A stretch of DNA of 64,000 bases, taken from assembly GCA_946406115.1 (NCBI GenBank), contig OX291562.1:10074001-10138000 (forward strand), written 5' to 3'. This document shows positions 1 to 10,689 of this stretch, one piece after another. A program made the translations under genes and the position numbers. Under the pieces are notes generated by a model. That model made no database searches. It was not told where the DNA came from and worked only from the letters and a program-made list of their open reading frames with translations. Every line of letters starts with the position of its first letter. Position 1 is the stretch's first letter. This stretch comes from Apoda limacodes (lineage: Eukaryota; Arthropoda; Insecta; Lepidoptera; Limacodidae).

Positions 1-1016
1 TGTCAATTTTTTACAACTACACGCGGACTAACTTTTGCTGCGGTGCTGCTTGCACTCAGCTGTGAAAAGTTCAGGCGGTTTGCCCAGGGGTACCTTGGAC
101 ATGAACCTCACATCATGCAACCGCTCTTAAAACTAAATGTGGCAATAAATTATCGCTATTTCGGAAACGCAAAGGCGTTCTAAAGAGAAGAAACGGCAAA
201 AATGTATAATTATTAAAACTAACTAGTCAAAGCGCTCAGGTATATTAGTGTACTTAGTATACCTGGTATATCGCGCTTGAATGGTAGGTCTTAAGCTTCG
301 TCGAAGTATTCTGTATGTGTTTGGATAAGCTGATTTCGGGAGCGCGCAAGGCGTTTAAGTCACGAGCGTCGTGGTGACATTTTTGTCGGAGTCGATGATT
401 GACAAAAAATGAGACAGAAAACGTTTGAATCGGTCATTTCAAAAACAATATAAGTCAAAAAGGCATTTTTTTGGGAAATAATCGAAAATTGATATTGTCA
501 AAAATGGAGCTGTTTTTGTAAATATTAAGTATTTAATTGCTTTTTAATAGGGACACGATAGGTGGTTCCTATGCTGTTTACACGCTAAACGATGAGGTTT
601 CATATGGAGTGTATTAGAATGAAAACAAGTGAAATTGGCATTTTTGTGACTTACGTTGTTTTTAAAATGACCGATTCGTTTGTATTAAACACATTACGAG
701 ATGCCGTGGATTGTTTTCTCATAAAAAATAAATATATATTGAAAAGAAAAAAGTTTACGAAAAATTAAAAAAACCATCTTATTGATCAGTGAAGGGAGTG
801 AGGTGAGATCTAAGTGGCGAGATGCTGAAGGGTTTGTATCCTTGTAAATTTGTATGTTTATTCGATCATAACTTACCATTACTATTTCCCCGATGTTCAT
901 AATGTTTGGTACATGAGTAGTTGAGGACAATAGATTTTTAATGAACATAAATAGGATCATTAGAAGAGTTACGGATATATGAGGTGCAAGACGAATGAAA
1001 ACTGAAACGTTAGCAA
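1..1016. other. AT-rich non-coding stretch
   Basis: No coding frame, RNA gene or repeat family that I can name. The 136-codon minus frame over 694-1104 has biased, repetitive composition and runs into the tandem repeat that follows, so I do not treat it as a gene. Confidence 0.5.
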
Positions 1017-1126
1017 ATATGCCTGAGTGGGGTGTCAAATATGCCTGAGTGGAGTATCTAATATGCCTGAGTGGAGTATCAAATATGTCTGAGTGGAGTA
1101 TCAAATATGCCTGAGTGGGGTATCAA
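1017..1126. repeat. 22-bp tandem repeat, five copies
   Basis: Five consecutive 22-bp units of the form atatgcctgagtggRgtRtc plus aa, with one to three changes per unit. A partial sixth unit (atg) follows. Seen directly. Function unknown. Confidence 0.9.
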
Positions 1127-2367
1127 ATGAAAACTTCGTAACCGGCTTAACTTTGGTGATAATATTAGAGTATCATGGACCGGTCTGGTGAAGTTAGATG
1201 TCTTCTAGATGTAATTCAAAGAATTATGTAGCTAATTTAAGTTTCTAACAATGGAAAATTGCGAGGTCTCAGTTTGTAATGTTAAGTTTATGAGGTATTT
1301 ACAATTAAACTTCTACGTAATTACCTACGAATTAAGCTTTGTGAAACCTAAGTAGAAGTATTTAAAGATAAAAGCGCTATGCGGTGTTTACGCAAATGTC
1401 AACACGGCAATTAATTGTTAGAGTAGATTGTGCTTCGGGATGAGAGGGTTCTAAAGTGGGTATGACATATGTGTTTCATAGCTTAAGATGAACAAAGCAA
1501 AACCATAATTTAAAAAATAAAATATTTAACTTATGTATTAACGTATGTATCTATATAAAATGATATTATTAGTTTTATTGATCTAGCTTTAGATAAACGA
1601 TTGAAAATCAGACTGGCAATCAAAGAACACGAAGAAACTACATACGGGGGCTATTTAAAAAAAGGAGCCATCAGATTTTCACTGCCTTATATAGGGCTAC
1701 CTATCATAAACTAGAAAAATTCAATTCCGAATATTAAAATCCCGAATACTTAATTTCCTATATTATTGTTTCGTTTACTATATTTAATTTTCCAGAATTT
1801 TTAAACACTTTTTTTTTATTTCGTTATTAATTCAAAATCCAACTCTTTGAGTTTCCGAGTGAATGTTTACCAAATAATTTATTTTACAACAAAAACATAA
1901 ATCTGTAATATCAGTATCCTGAAAATCAATATTCATAAGACAAACATCAACTCGCTTCGCTCCTGCCTTAACCTTCTAACCTAGCACGGCCATGTTGGAG
2001 TGCCCTTACTAGATTACTAGGTAGAAATAAAAAAAATAACCACGAAGGCTAAGGTAGGAGTTTGCTTCGCTTCGCTTAACCTTCTACTCGTTTTGTAAGC
2101 AGCAATGGTGAGATTTATCTAAATATCTCGTTTCTAGTGTCATCGGTGCGTTCTCGAATGTCTTCCGAATTCCTAATTTATCGAAAAACATACATAAAGG
2201 TTTACTTTTGGGGTAGAACGGAAAACAAAAATTATGGAAAACATTATTTTGACTTGTCGTTACATCGAGTTTATGATAAGATGGAAAATGATGAAGTCAA
2301 TAAAAGTCATTTACTTAACAACATAATTAGTACAGAGTATCATAAAAAGAAATACAAATACACTCAT
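1127..2367. other. Unassigned DNA
   Basis: AT-rich. Two related C/T-rich stretches near 1948-1985 and 2055-2090 share 'cgcttcgct' and 'ccttaaccttcta', so they may be two copies of a short repeat. The small plus frame at 2137-2382 has no recognisable motif and I do not call it a gene. Confidence 0.4.
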
Positions 2368-2762
2368 CAATGTTTTAAATAAAAAATGTAAGCCATACAA
2401 TTTGATATTATTTCTGTTTTAATTTGGTTTACCTATGCGACCTGTAATGAAACATCTTCAGTCTCATGAATTTATATAGTCTGGAACATTGTAGTATGCT
2501 TCTTTACAAAACTGTTGTTTGATAAAACATTTAAATTTTATTTAAATATTAGTAGGAACTTTGACGTAAAAGTGTTTACATTGCCTCATAAAAGAGTTAC
2601 TTATTTTGTGTAGACGTGTATCATGCACGAGCAGCTTATTTTTACTTCTATATATACATATATATAGCTTATATGTACATATAAAAGATTTACATATAGG
2701 TGCAGCGACGCTAAAGTTAAACTATTTAATTCCTTAAATCTATCCCTCAGAGATATCCTATT
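2368..2762 (-). mobile_element. 5'-truncated non-LTR retrotransposon 3' end
   Basis: The minus strand matches the 3' part and 3' UTR of the non-LTR element at 53.5-55.6 kb. Its frame reads RISLRDRFKELNSLTLAS, against RISLRDRFREVKISTLAS in the better copy. It also shares the 'ttttgtgtagacgtgtatcatgcac' region. An internal stretch of some tens of bases is missing compared with the other copy. This is a diverged 5'-truncated insertion. Confidence 0.85.
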
Positions 2763-2794
2763 TCCTTTTTGTCTGCTACATGGCAATGCTACTT

Positions 2795-3265
2795 GTCAAA
2801 TTTCATGATTTTAGGTCAATGGGAAGTACCCCATAGGTTTTGATATCTTTGTGTCACAATATGCGACAAAGATCAACGTATTTTGTGTATACTTTTTTAT
2901 TGCATTAACTTGGAAGACTTACAACTTTAAGTGATCGTAGAGTTCAGTATTTGATATTAATTTTAACGTGTGAAATTTCATGATTCTAGGGTAACGGGAA
3001 GTACCCCATAGTTTTTGATTTATTTGTAAATGCCAGAATATGCGTCAAAAATGGCCGTTGCCGTATTTTTTTATTGTGTTGACTTAGAAGCTTGAATTTT
3101 TGTCAACTTCAAGGGACTAAAGACTTCAGTATTTTCTTTTAATTTTTATTTGATATCTTAATGCGTTTCTGAGAAAAAGGGGCTTGACAGACAGATGAAC
3201 AACAAAGTGATCCTTTAAGGGTTCCTTTTTTCCTTTTGAGGTACGAAAGCCTAAAAAACAATCTT
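2795..3265 (+). repeat. Interspersed repeat with doubled module and 'gacagacagatgaacaacaaagtg' tail
   Basis: Two related modules stand in direct order. Each starts with 'aaatttcatgatt' and 'gggaagtaccccata' (near 2798 and 2970). The end has the 'gaacaacaaagtgatccttt' tail that recurs at about 29.4 kb. I recognise this as a common lepidopteran interspersed sequence from memory. No coding potential seen. Confidence 0.75.
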
Positions 3266-3505
3266 TTTACTTTGTCTATTATCCTATTACAACTAAAAAT
3301 CTCAATTCGGCCAAATAGTACCTAGAAAATCAGTATTCAGCAGAAAAGAATAAAAGTAACCGAATAGGCCGAATACCGAATGGTAGCCGAATATTCGTTG
3401 CAAGCCTAATAAAAACTAAAACCTGACTCCCCATGTGATAAAATATAATGTTTAGACATACACTACTGTCGAGGCCTCGAAAGTATAGGCCTTTTCGCGA
3501 TGAGT
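3266..3505. other. Unassigned, with 'ccgaat' simple motif
   Basis: Contains several 'ccgaata' words near 3360-3400, a low-complexity motif. Nothing else recognised. Confidence 0.4.
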
Positions 3506-3690
3506 AGAGTTTTAAGAGGATACAATTCGCGGCGCCTCGCAGCGAGCTTCATAAAAACGAATTTCTTATTTGTCTTTGACATTTTCTGATTAATCACTGT
3601 GAAATTTTTTAGTCATAGTCCCAAGCCGAATACCTATGTCTGTGGTTTTTGTAAAATTTTTTTATTAACTAGAAATCTTTATCGAAAAAA
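3506..3690 (+). repeat. Diverged repeat shared with the inverted-repeat arms
   Basis: Related to 51745-52020 (and the opposite arm, 55720-55995). Shared words include 'cccaagccgaata', 'tgtctgtggtttt' and 'attaactagaaatct', in the same order. Non-coding. Confidence 0.7.
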
Positions 3691-3774
3691 AATAATTAAT
3701 CTTTTCCTATTAAGGTGTTTATTATTATAATACCTAGATCATGAAAAAAAAATTAATAAATAAATAAATAATAA

Positions 3775-4036
3775 TATATATTTTTGAACATAACACACAG
3801 CGCCGTCTGGCCCAAAGTAAGCAAAGCTTGTGTTATGGATACCAGACAACGGAAACAGATACATAGATATTACTTTTTTTTTTGTAAAGACATACATATT
3901 ATACATAAATACACCCAGACTCAAGACAAACATAAATGTTTTTTATCACATAATTGTTTGTCCAATGCGGGAATCGAACCCACACCCTCTACGCAGTAGT
4001 TGACCGCACTCTACTCAACTAGGCTGCGAGGGAGAA
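3775..4036 (-). mobile_element. tRNA-derived SINE, near full length
   Basis: The minus strand begins with a tRNA-like head (3963-4033) carrying a perfect pol III B box, GGTTCGATTCC, after a weaker A box. Next comes 'gtttgtcttgagtctgggtg', a short A-rich link and a tail with 'ccagacggcgctgtgtgttatg'. The same family occurs at 5041-5250, 39058-39322 and 47128-47222. It is transcribed by RNA polymerase III and relies on a partner LINE for mobility (family knowledge). The two small frames across it are shadows. Confidence 0.85.
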
Positions 4037-5040
4037 TTAGTAGGTATAGGAATTAACTGTTGCTTTTTCTGTCCAAAAAAGAGTTGTTTTTTATTTATTA
4101 TTGAAAATCTAGAATCGATGTCCTTCCTGTGTTGTTTTTAAAAGTAATTGGAATTTTTTATAGTGTTTTTGAGCCAAATATTATTACATATATGGAACTG
4201 TTCATCAAAACTTTTTATGTGATACCAAACATGATTCATTTATCTAATTTTTTTGTTAATTTTATAATTCTATTGTTTTATTAGCTATATTGGACTTAAT
4301 GCTACGTCACATCCCATGTGGCACCCAAAACTTAAAAACGAAGATAAGGAAACCATCATCCTTCAAAATCTGATAAGTAGTTTAGCAGCTAATCACCGGA
4401 AATATTTTTATTTTAAATTTAAATAGTACAAAGTAAGCTTGAACCAAATCCACATCATACAAGTCAATTGTGATATGGGTTAGCTTTGCAAATGGCAGCT
4501 TAGCGAAGTGTCAAATAATAAATCAAAGACATAATATAGACCTTTCAAGCGCACTGGACCTTTATCCTAGAAATAGATATAGAAAAAGGAAACTTCACGG
4601 ATCATAAAACATAGTGTTTTGTTATAATATAGAGACATACTTTCACAAAGACTTTTAGTAAAGAAATTGAGCTTCTAGTGTGCATATTTCATTGTTTTTT
4701 ACTTGAGATATTTGTTGGAAATTTAAGGTGAACATTTAACACTAAAAGCGCCGAAGTTTGCGATACCCCCAGATAATAGTATTTAATACCTTTGATGATC
4801 CAGAAGTATTTGTAAAAACCTAATTTATCTTTTTATTTGATTTCCACAGCGCGTCCAAGTCTACGCAGGTAGGACGCTGGTAAAACAATCGGTATGTACT
4901 TTTAGTTTAGTTTTGCTAAAAACGGAACTAAAGGTACATTTATTCTAGGAACAATACGAAACGTTGTAAAAATTTCTTACTAGTAAATATATATAACACA
5001 GTTTACTTCGACAAATTAGAGATTTTCTTGTAATAATAAA
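4037..5040. other. Unassigned AT-rich DNA
   Basis: No gene seen. Near 4780-4830 there is a short stretch ('tttgatgatccagaagtatttgtaa...') resembling the 3' UTR of the jockey-type elements (compare 8520-8560), so a very short 3' end may be present. Confidence 0.4.
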
Positions 5041-5250
5041 TGTTAATTGTGCTGTGGATACCAGGAAACGGATACAAATACATATATGTATGTATATATA
5101 CTTTTTTTGTAAATAAACATTTTATATACATAGAAAACAATCAGTCTCAAGACAAACATAAACAATAAATCCTTGTCTTGTGAGGAAATCGAACCCACGC
5201 CCCTCGACTCAGCAGTCGGATCATACCGACTGAGCCACTGAACCGACTCT
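5041..5250 (-). mobile_element. tRNA-derived SINE
   Basis: Same family as 3775-4036. On the minus strand the head has a perfect A box (TGGCTCAGTCGG) and a B box one base off consensus (GGTTCGATTTC). 'gtttgtcttgagactg' and a 'tttcctggtatccacag' tail follow. The terminal 'cagatggcgct' part is missing. The 149-codon minus frame here is only SINE sequence read through. Confidence 0.85.
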
Positions 5251-5304
5251 AGTTGAACTACAGTTTGTGTGTTTTGCAGCATTGAGCGCGGAGACTCGGG
5301 GGTG

Positions 5305-5385
5305 GGGATGAGGGAGAGGTGATAAAGGTAAAGAGGTGATAGAGGTGATAAAGGTGAAGAGGGGAAATAGGCGATAGAGGTTTTG
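5305..5385 (+). repeat. Purine-rich 'gaggtgataaaggt' minisatellite
   Basis: About five imperfect repeats of a unit like gaggtgataaaggt, strongly purine-rich on the plus strand. It lies between the SINE and the GC-rich leader of the THAP remnant. Confidence 0.7.
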
Positions 5386-5461
5386 ACATTGTCATTTATG
5401 AACACTTTTCTAAATAGCTGAAATATGTTTTTATATATTGACTTATATATTACTAGCGCAA

Positions 5462-5590
5462 AAACCCGGCCAACGTGCGCGACTAGTGGCACTAGCGCAC
5501 TGGCCTCAAAATATCAGTTTGGGGCCAGCGCAGGCTCAGTCGCCGGCGGAGCTCGGTCGGTGCAGTGTGTTGTTGTATATTGTTTTTTAC
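5462..5590 (+). promoter_or_regulatory. GC-rich leader, possible core promoter of THAP remnant
   Basis: A GC-rich island in AT-rich surroundings, directly upstream of the ATG at 5595. It holds an insect initiator-like TCAGT near 5535-5545 and no convincing TATA box. Inferred from position and composition only; it could equally be the leader of a P-element-like transposon. Confidence 0.3.
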
Positions 5591-5594
5591 AAAA

Positions 5595-6606
5595 ATGCCT
5601 AGTAGTTGCGTTGTGAAAGGCTGCAAAAATTACAAAAAAAAAATTTACCAAAAAATTAGGTATATCATATCGTCGGTAAGTAATCTCGGATTATATTTTT
5701 TGCCTATGTAACGATTAAATAAACGCATTTTAAAAATCGTAATTTTTTACTGTTATCCATGGCAGCGGTCATGTGACGTTTTGCTTCGCAAGCGAAGTAA
5801 CCTTGTACGGACGCTATTTCTATGTGCATTACTTTAGTGTTGTTAATACATATGCATATCAATATTGATTTCTGATTATAGATTACTCCATTTCTTATTC
5901 GTTTTCAATTGTTATAACTTCGTAAGCGTATGCAGCGCTATTGATTCCTTCCTTCCTCTGATTAGTACCTATATTTTAAGTTGTTTGGATGACATCAATA
6001 TTTTATAGAATGAACGATAACTTTAAAAGTACACACTTTTTTGTTTAATTTTTTTACAGTATGCAGGTTTGTTGTTTGATAAAAAATCTACTCGATAGCA
6101 TAATTAACTTATTTTGCGAAATTTCTTTTAATATTTCTATCCGCTTACCCTTCATATGCGGTAACGAATTACGATGCGTACAATGTTTAAATTACAGATT
6201 TTCTAATGATCCAGTGCGTAAAGAAAATTGGAGTAGCATTCTTCGAAAACAAAGAATGGAACGTTATTTCAAGCCTCATAAAAGCACAAGAGTATGTTAT
6301 GCTCATTTTTGTGACAAAGATGTTAGTATCTCAAAAGCTGGATTACGGAGGCTAAAACAATCGGCTATAACACGACTTGGGATTGAGGGACTCACCTCAT
6401 TCACTAGCAAAATTAAATTACGTATTGTAAATTCCAATTTCCAATTCCAAATCGGTCCAGCCGTCTTCAAGCAATCGGGAAACATACACAAAAAAAAAAC
6501 CCGAAGAATTAAGAACCTCCTCCTTTTTTTGAAGTCGGTTAAGAAGCGAAAAACATGCTCTAATATTGGAAAATGTATTGCAAGCACGGACGAACTAGCT
6601 GGATAA
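5595..6606 (+). pseudogene. THAP zinc-finger protein, two exons, frameshifted
   Basis: THAP proteins bind DNA through a C2CH zinc module. They occur as host regulators and as the DNA-binding head of P-element transposases. Exon 1 (5595-5675) begins MPSSCVVKGCKNYKKK, giving the first two cysteines. After a run of ten A the start frame is lost, but the next frame reads TKKLGISYRR and runs into a clean GTAAGT donor at 5676. Exon 2 from 6198 (after 'attacag') continues in phase with FSNDPVRKENW, then CYAHF supplies the C-x2-H pair, and RRLKQSAI closes the domain near 6387. One A too many in the homopolymer is the only break in the domain. Downstream the frame runs through a retroelement tail to a stop at 6604, so the native C-terminus is unknown. 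It is either a pseudogene, a domesticated P-like fragment, or an intact gene with a read error. Confidence 0.75.
6440..6542 (+). mobile_element. Retroelement tail inserted in THAP exon 2
   Basis: 'aatcggtccagccgtctt', an A run, 'gaacctcctcc' and the ending 'gaagtcggtta' form a 3' tail that I recognise as common in lepidopteran non-LTR (RTE-like) copies. It lies inside the open frame of exon 2, after the THAP domain, and supplies a Lys/Leu-rich nonsense segment. The start is approximate. Confidence 0.6.
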
Positions 6607-7386
6607 TTATTTTATAATCATGTAAACAAACTGTTTATTTGTAATGCAAACACTGTCCCCGCCTGCAATACATTTTCGAACTATTATTTTACCATATTAA
6701 AATAATATAGCGTATGGCACAATAGAGACAAATCTAAGGACACCTGATAAGTTCAATTCTGTCAAAAGGTTTAGGCTGTAGAACGTTGAAAATAATTAGG
6801 CATACATACTGTATGTATGTAACATACATATGCTCGTAAAACATTTGGCAGTCGGGTAAAACCACAAATATTAATTATTTTTAGCTATAAGATTGTTTTA
6901 AATGATTAGGTGTGTTGTATATTTTATGATTCTGTGGTTGTTCTGATATTAAAATCTTAATACACATGTTCGCCTTACGATTTCTCGTATTTTATTTGAT
7001 TACTTTGTAATTCTTTATTTTCGACTGTACTAAACCAACATAATTTTTTTAACAAAAAACAAGTTTTACGCTCGTACAAGGTTACATGTAGACCTAATAC
7101 GTAATTTAGTCAACGCGGAACTCACGAAGTTCGTAAGAGTTATTATAGATGGCGCTGCGTTTTGATTTTATGAGGAAAATGGGTGTAAAATATTTAGACG
7201 GGCGTATCCTTCCTCCTGAAATCATTGTTTTTATAACGTTTTGAAAGAAAGAAATAAAAACATTTATTTGACACTTAAAAAAATATTTAACATAATTATA
7301 TATATAAGATATAGTAGTGAGTTAGAGACCTTTTTGGCACTCAATTATCAATGTATATTAATATATATATATATATATATTATGTG
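6607..7386. other. Unassigned AT-rich DNA
   Basis: No gene seen. It ends in a short (TA)n run at 7362-7381. Confidence 0.4.
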
Positions 7387-8020
7387 ACAGATTATACTCG
7401 GCTAAATCAAGAAGACTGTAGTCTCACCGAATTTAAACAACGATTAGAATTTTATGCAGAAAGTAATCATCTACTTCCTAACAACCAGTTCGGATTCAGA
7501 CGTAGACGTTCAGCGAGCGAAAGTCTTGGATGTCTTAATATAGACATACAAAAAGCTTTAAATGAAAATAATAGTCTTGCTTGCATATTTTTTGATATCG
7601 TTGAAGCTTTTAAAAAAGTAAATATTTTTATTTTAGTAAAAAATTATTATCAATAGGTATTCCTCCAAAAATAGCAAATTGGGTGTATAATTTTCTCACT
7701 GGTCGTCAGGTTTATGTAAAAAATAATAATAAATTACATAGACCTCGTGTATCTTTTAAAGGAGTATGCCAAGGTGGAATACTAAGTCCCATGCTGTATA
7801 TATTGTATATTCATAGATTAAACGAAATATTAGGGCCAGACTCATTTGTAATCTGCAATTTGCAGACGATTTAGTAATTTACTCAAAAGGAACCAATCTC
7901 ACTAAACTTGAAACTAAACTAAACCTGATTATTTCTAAATTGAATGATTATTTTGACCATCTGACTTTAAATGTAAATGTTAGTAATAGCAAAGTTGTTA
8001 TTATATATTTTGTGTAATAC
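7387..8020 (+). pseudogene. Non-LTR reverse transcriptase fragment, frameshifted
   Basis: RT palm pieces lie in order on the plus strand. NNQFGFRRRRSASESL is at about 7480-7530 and ACIFFDIVEAFKKVN (motif A, catalytic Asp kept) at about 7580-7625. After a break come GVCQGGILSPMLY (about 7760-7795) and FADDLVIYSKG, with FADD at 7859-7870. At least two frameshifts or stops separate them. The endonuclease, the N-terminal RT and the C-terminus are absent. It is a dead fragment of a jockey/I-type element, clade not resolved. Confidence 0.85.
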
Positions 8021-8199
8021 ACACATAAAAAAAATAGTATTAGTAGTTACCAAAAGAAAAAAAATAATAAACTGTGATAAAGTCATTAGAGATATGTAGA
8101 CGGTTAGTAAATGAAATAGCAGACTGTGCTGAATAATGTAAATTATTGCTGTGGAAGAGAACTAATTAGTTGGACATGTTGAAAACTGAACGGTGGTTG
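8021..8199. other. Unassigned spacer
   Basis: AT-rich, probably 3' remains of the RT fragment. Nothing recognisable. Confidence 0.35.
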
Positions 8200-8390
8200 G
8201 CTTTAACATGATTTGCGAGATTGCACAGTGACGCCAGTAAACTCACGCTCGGGTCATGTTGCGGTTTACTCTGGATAGGCATGTTTAAACTTGTCTTAAT
8301 TAGCTTAATACCTGTTGTTTCTGATAAATGGCTAATGTTTTAATTTAAAGTTGGTATCAGAGTACTTAATTACAAATGACTCGCTTATTA
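8200..8390 (+). repeat. 190-bp direct repeat, copy 1
   Basis: Aligns nearly end to end with 9561-9755 in the same orientation, with point changes and small indels. Shared words: 'aacatgatttgcgag', 'ttgcggtttactctggat', 'catgtttaaacttgtctta'. Family unknown. A short match to its last part also occurs near 18365-18390. Confidence 0.85.
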
Positions 8391-8460
8391 CTGCAAAATT
8401 TAAAAAAAAAACTTACTGTTTTTAGATTTTCCTAGAAAAAATTTAATGTCTTATAACAAT

Positions 8461-8578
8461 TTTCTCTTTCTTCTTCTCGGTAGAAATCTGTATTGTGAAC
8501 CGTATTTCAAACAAATAGTATTAAATAACTTTGAAGATACAAACGTATTTGTAAAAACCTAATTTGAATAAAAAAAAT
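8461..8578 (+). mobile_element. Non-LTR 3' end (3' UTR only)
   Basis: 'cttcttctcggtagaaatctg', 'ttgtgaaccg', 'aactttgaagatacaaacgtatttg' and a terminal 'gaataaaaaaaatgact' match the 3' UTR layout of the element ending near 55590. Very short, heavily 5'-truncated insertion. Confidence 0.65.
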
Positions 8579-8689
8579 GACTCACCTGAAGGGAGGAACA
8601 GCCTCTTTTAACCAACCACTGCAGTCCAGCGTGACCACTTGTCACCTGCTTCTAATAGCAGTATAGCAGGACTAAGGTGGTGGTATATA

Positions 8690-8975
8690 TCTATACTTAT
8701 ATCATAAATGCGAAAGTTTGGATGGATGGATCTTTGTAACTTAATCACGCCAACACGGCTGAACTGACCTGGATAAAATTTGGCTGAGAGATAGATTGTA
8801 GTCTGAAATAGCAAAAAGGCTACTTTTTATCCCGGAAAATTAAAAAGTTCCTGAAAGAATAACTATAACCGAATTCCACTTCAACGAACTACGGCTACTA
8901 TCAAAGAGTAGCCATAGATTTTTTTTAATATTTAAAACCAAATTTAGAGTGGGTAGAGCTGTTGTCAAAAGCTAG
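8690..8975 (+). mobile_element. Non-autonomous Helitron-like element (MINE)
   Basis: Begins TC (8690-8691) after A and ends CTAG (8972-8975) before T, the A^T insertion pattern of Helitrons with no target duplication. The interior has 'atgcgaaagtttggatgg' and 'aaaatttggctgagagatag', a sequence related to 43918-44180 and 49138-49609. Non-coding. The 68-codon minus frame over it is a shadow. Confidence 0.7.
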
Positions 8976-9560
8976 TGTTTCATAATACATAAATACGAGT
9001 CCAATTATACCCCTTTGCCAATTCTAGACAAACAATAGAAATTAAGTCAAAATTGGACACGAATGACATGAATTCAAAGATTCTCAATGATTGAAAAATA
9101 GAAACAATTTTTAGAGCCATTTTCACATTGATGAAAGAAGCAGGAGTATAAAGAGATAAGCAAGCAATAAATAGAGCAAGAAGAAGTTTAAGTAAGTACC
9201 TCATGTTCTCTAATGTCAAATGATTGGTTTAATCACTAAGTGCTCTGAGCACTTACATAATTTATTAAAATTTCAAATAAAATCTAGTTTTTAATTAAAG
9301 TTATTTATCCTTTATTTTATAGTATGCAACATTTAGGCATATGACGCCATTCACTTTAATCTTCATTTCTCAATATGATGGGCATTGAAAACGTGAAACT
9401 CTGTGAAAATACCTACTTTCGTAAGCAGTCTCTACACGATTTATATCTCGCATTTACCCTCTTTAATCTTTCATCTAACCTAAGTAATGCTTTAAGACTA
9501 TTAATAATGAACTTAGTCAAAATACTAAGTTACCGGTTTTAAAACTATGTTTCATGTTAA
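8976..9560. other. Unassigned DNA
   Basis: No gene seen. The 79-codon minus frame at 8980-9219 is hydrophobic, lacks any motif, and is not called. Confidence 0.4.
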
Positions 9561-9755
9561 GCTTAAACATGATTTGCGAGGCTGTACAGTGACGCTAGCT
9601 AGGTTACCCTCGGGACTTGTTGCGGTTTACTCTGGATTGACATGTTTAAACTTGTCTTAATTAGCTTACTACCTGTTGTGTCTGATAAATGGACAATGTT
9701 TTTATTAATAGTTGGTAACAGTATAAGTACTTAATTAAAAATGACTTGCTTATTT
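9561..9755 (+). repeat. 190-bp direct repeat, copy 2
   Basis: Second copy of the 8200-8390 repeat, 1.36 kb downstream in the same orientation. Seen directly. Confidence 0.85.
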
Positions 9756-10316
9756 CAAAACCTAGTCCGCAATCTGTTTACGGTCTTACTTACCTACAAA
9801 AAATTGTAATTTATATACAAATTTTCATTATCTAATTTGTTCTCTAGGGACGATTTACCAAAAATGGTTAAACACGTCAATATCTTTTAACCTAAATGCC
9901 AAATGTTTTTTTTTGTTAATGTAGCTTCAAAAAAGACGGATTTACATACACAATATCAACCCTACATTATGTGTAAGACATAAATTTGAAAAATCCCCTC
10001 TCAGAGCTCGCCTACATTACGACCTTTGTGTAAACCTTCAAACCTTTCGACCCAATTGTTTCTAGTTTGTTAATATATCAGTCGGCTGTTTTAGTGTTCC
10101 ATATATTTAGTTTCTCTTGTGTGGGGATCGAACCCGCGCCCGTCGGGTCCGCAGGTAGTACTGCCACAAAAAAAGTACCTACCTAATGCTTGTAGAATTC
10201 CCCCCCCCTCAAAATTTAAAATTTCATTTTATAATTATTTAGATCTGAACTCAAAGTGGAGTATAGTGGCGGGTATATCAATTTGAATACGTAATAGACG
10301 TACGTAATCCTAACAT
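9756..10316. other. Unassigned, with a tRNA-like B box
   Basis: No gene. On the minus strand 'cgggttcgatcccc' at about 10118-10142 is a B-box-like element, and the surrounding 10105-10170 looks like a degenerate tRNA/SINE head. A run of nine C occurs at about 10201-10209. Confidence 0.45.
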
Positions 10317-10435
10317 ATTATTATTTGCCTTTATTATTATTAAAGATGTTAATGATATTTGTAAGACGTTATTAATATTATTATTAAGAAAATATTATTA
10401 TTATTATTAAAGAAAATTTATATTATAATTATTAT
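10317..10435 (+). repeat. (TTA)n-rich low-complexity tract
   Basis: Repeated 'ttattatta' and 'attattattattaa' words over about 120 bp. Confidence 0.75.
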
Positions 10436-10436
10436 T

Positions 10437-10535
10437 TGGCTATGATCGTCTAATGGCGTAATCGTCGATTTGGACCCCTCGTTGTGACCGATAATAACCC
10501 AAGATCTTAAGAGGTATGGATTCGATCAGTCCCAG
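10437..10535 (+). mobile_element. Degenerate tRNA-like (Glu-like) SINE head
   Basis: 'gatcgtctaatggcgtaatcg' resembles the D arm/A box of a tRNA-Glu, and 'ggattcgatcagtccc' is a weak B box about 60 bases on. The cloverleaf is not closed. It is at most a SINE head or tRNA pseudogene. Confidence 0.4.
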
Positions 10536-10689
10536 GTATGAAAGAATAAAATCAAAACCCTAATCTTACTTTATACCTACATTAAAGTCATTGGCCCTAT
10601 GACTAATCCTCGCAGAGCCACTACGTCCTAATTAGTATTAGACCGGAATTTAAATTAATAAAATCGAGTTTCTAATTAAAATATATGCG
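10536..10689. other. Unassigned C-rich spacer
   Basis: Start of the strongly C-over-G skewed block. Nothing recognisable. Confidence 0.35.

Noticed and set aside
694..1104. 136-codon minus frame
   Set aside because: Overlaps the 22-bp tandem repeat, whose units produce the repeated residues at its start. No motif.
5425..5616. 63-codon plus frame over the THAP leader
   Set aside because: Different phase from the THAP start codon; runs through the GC-rich leader without a motif.
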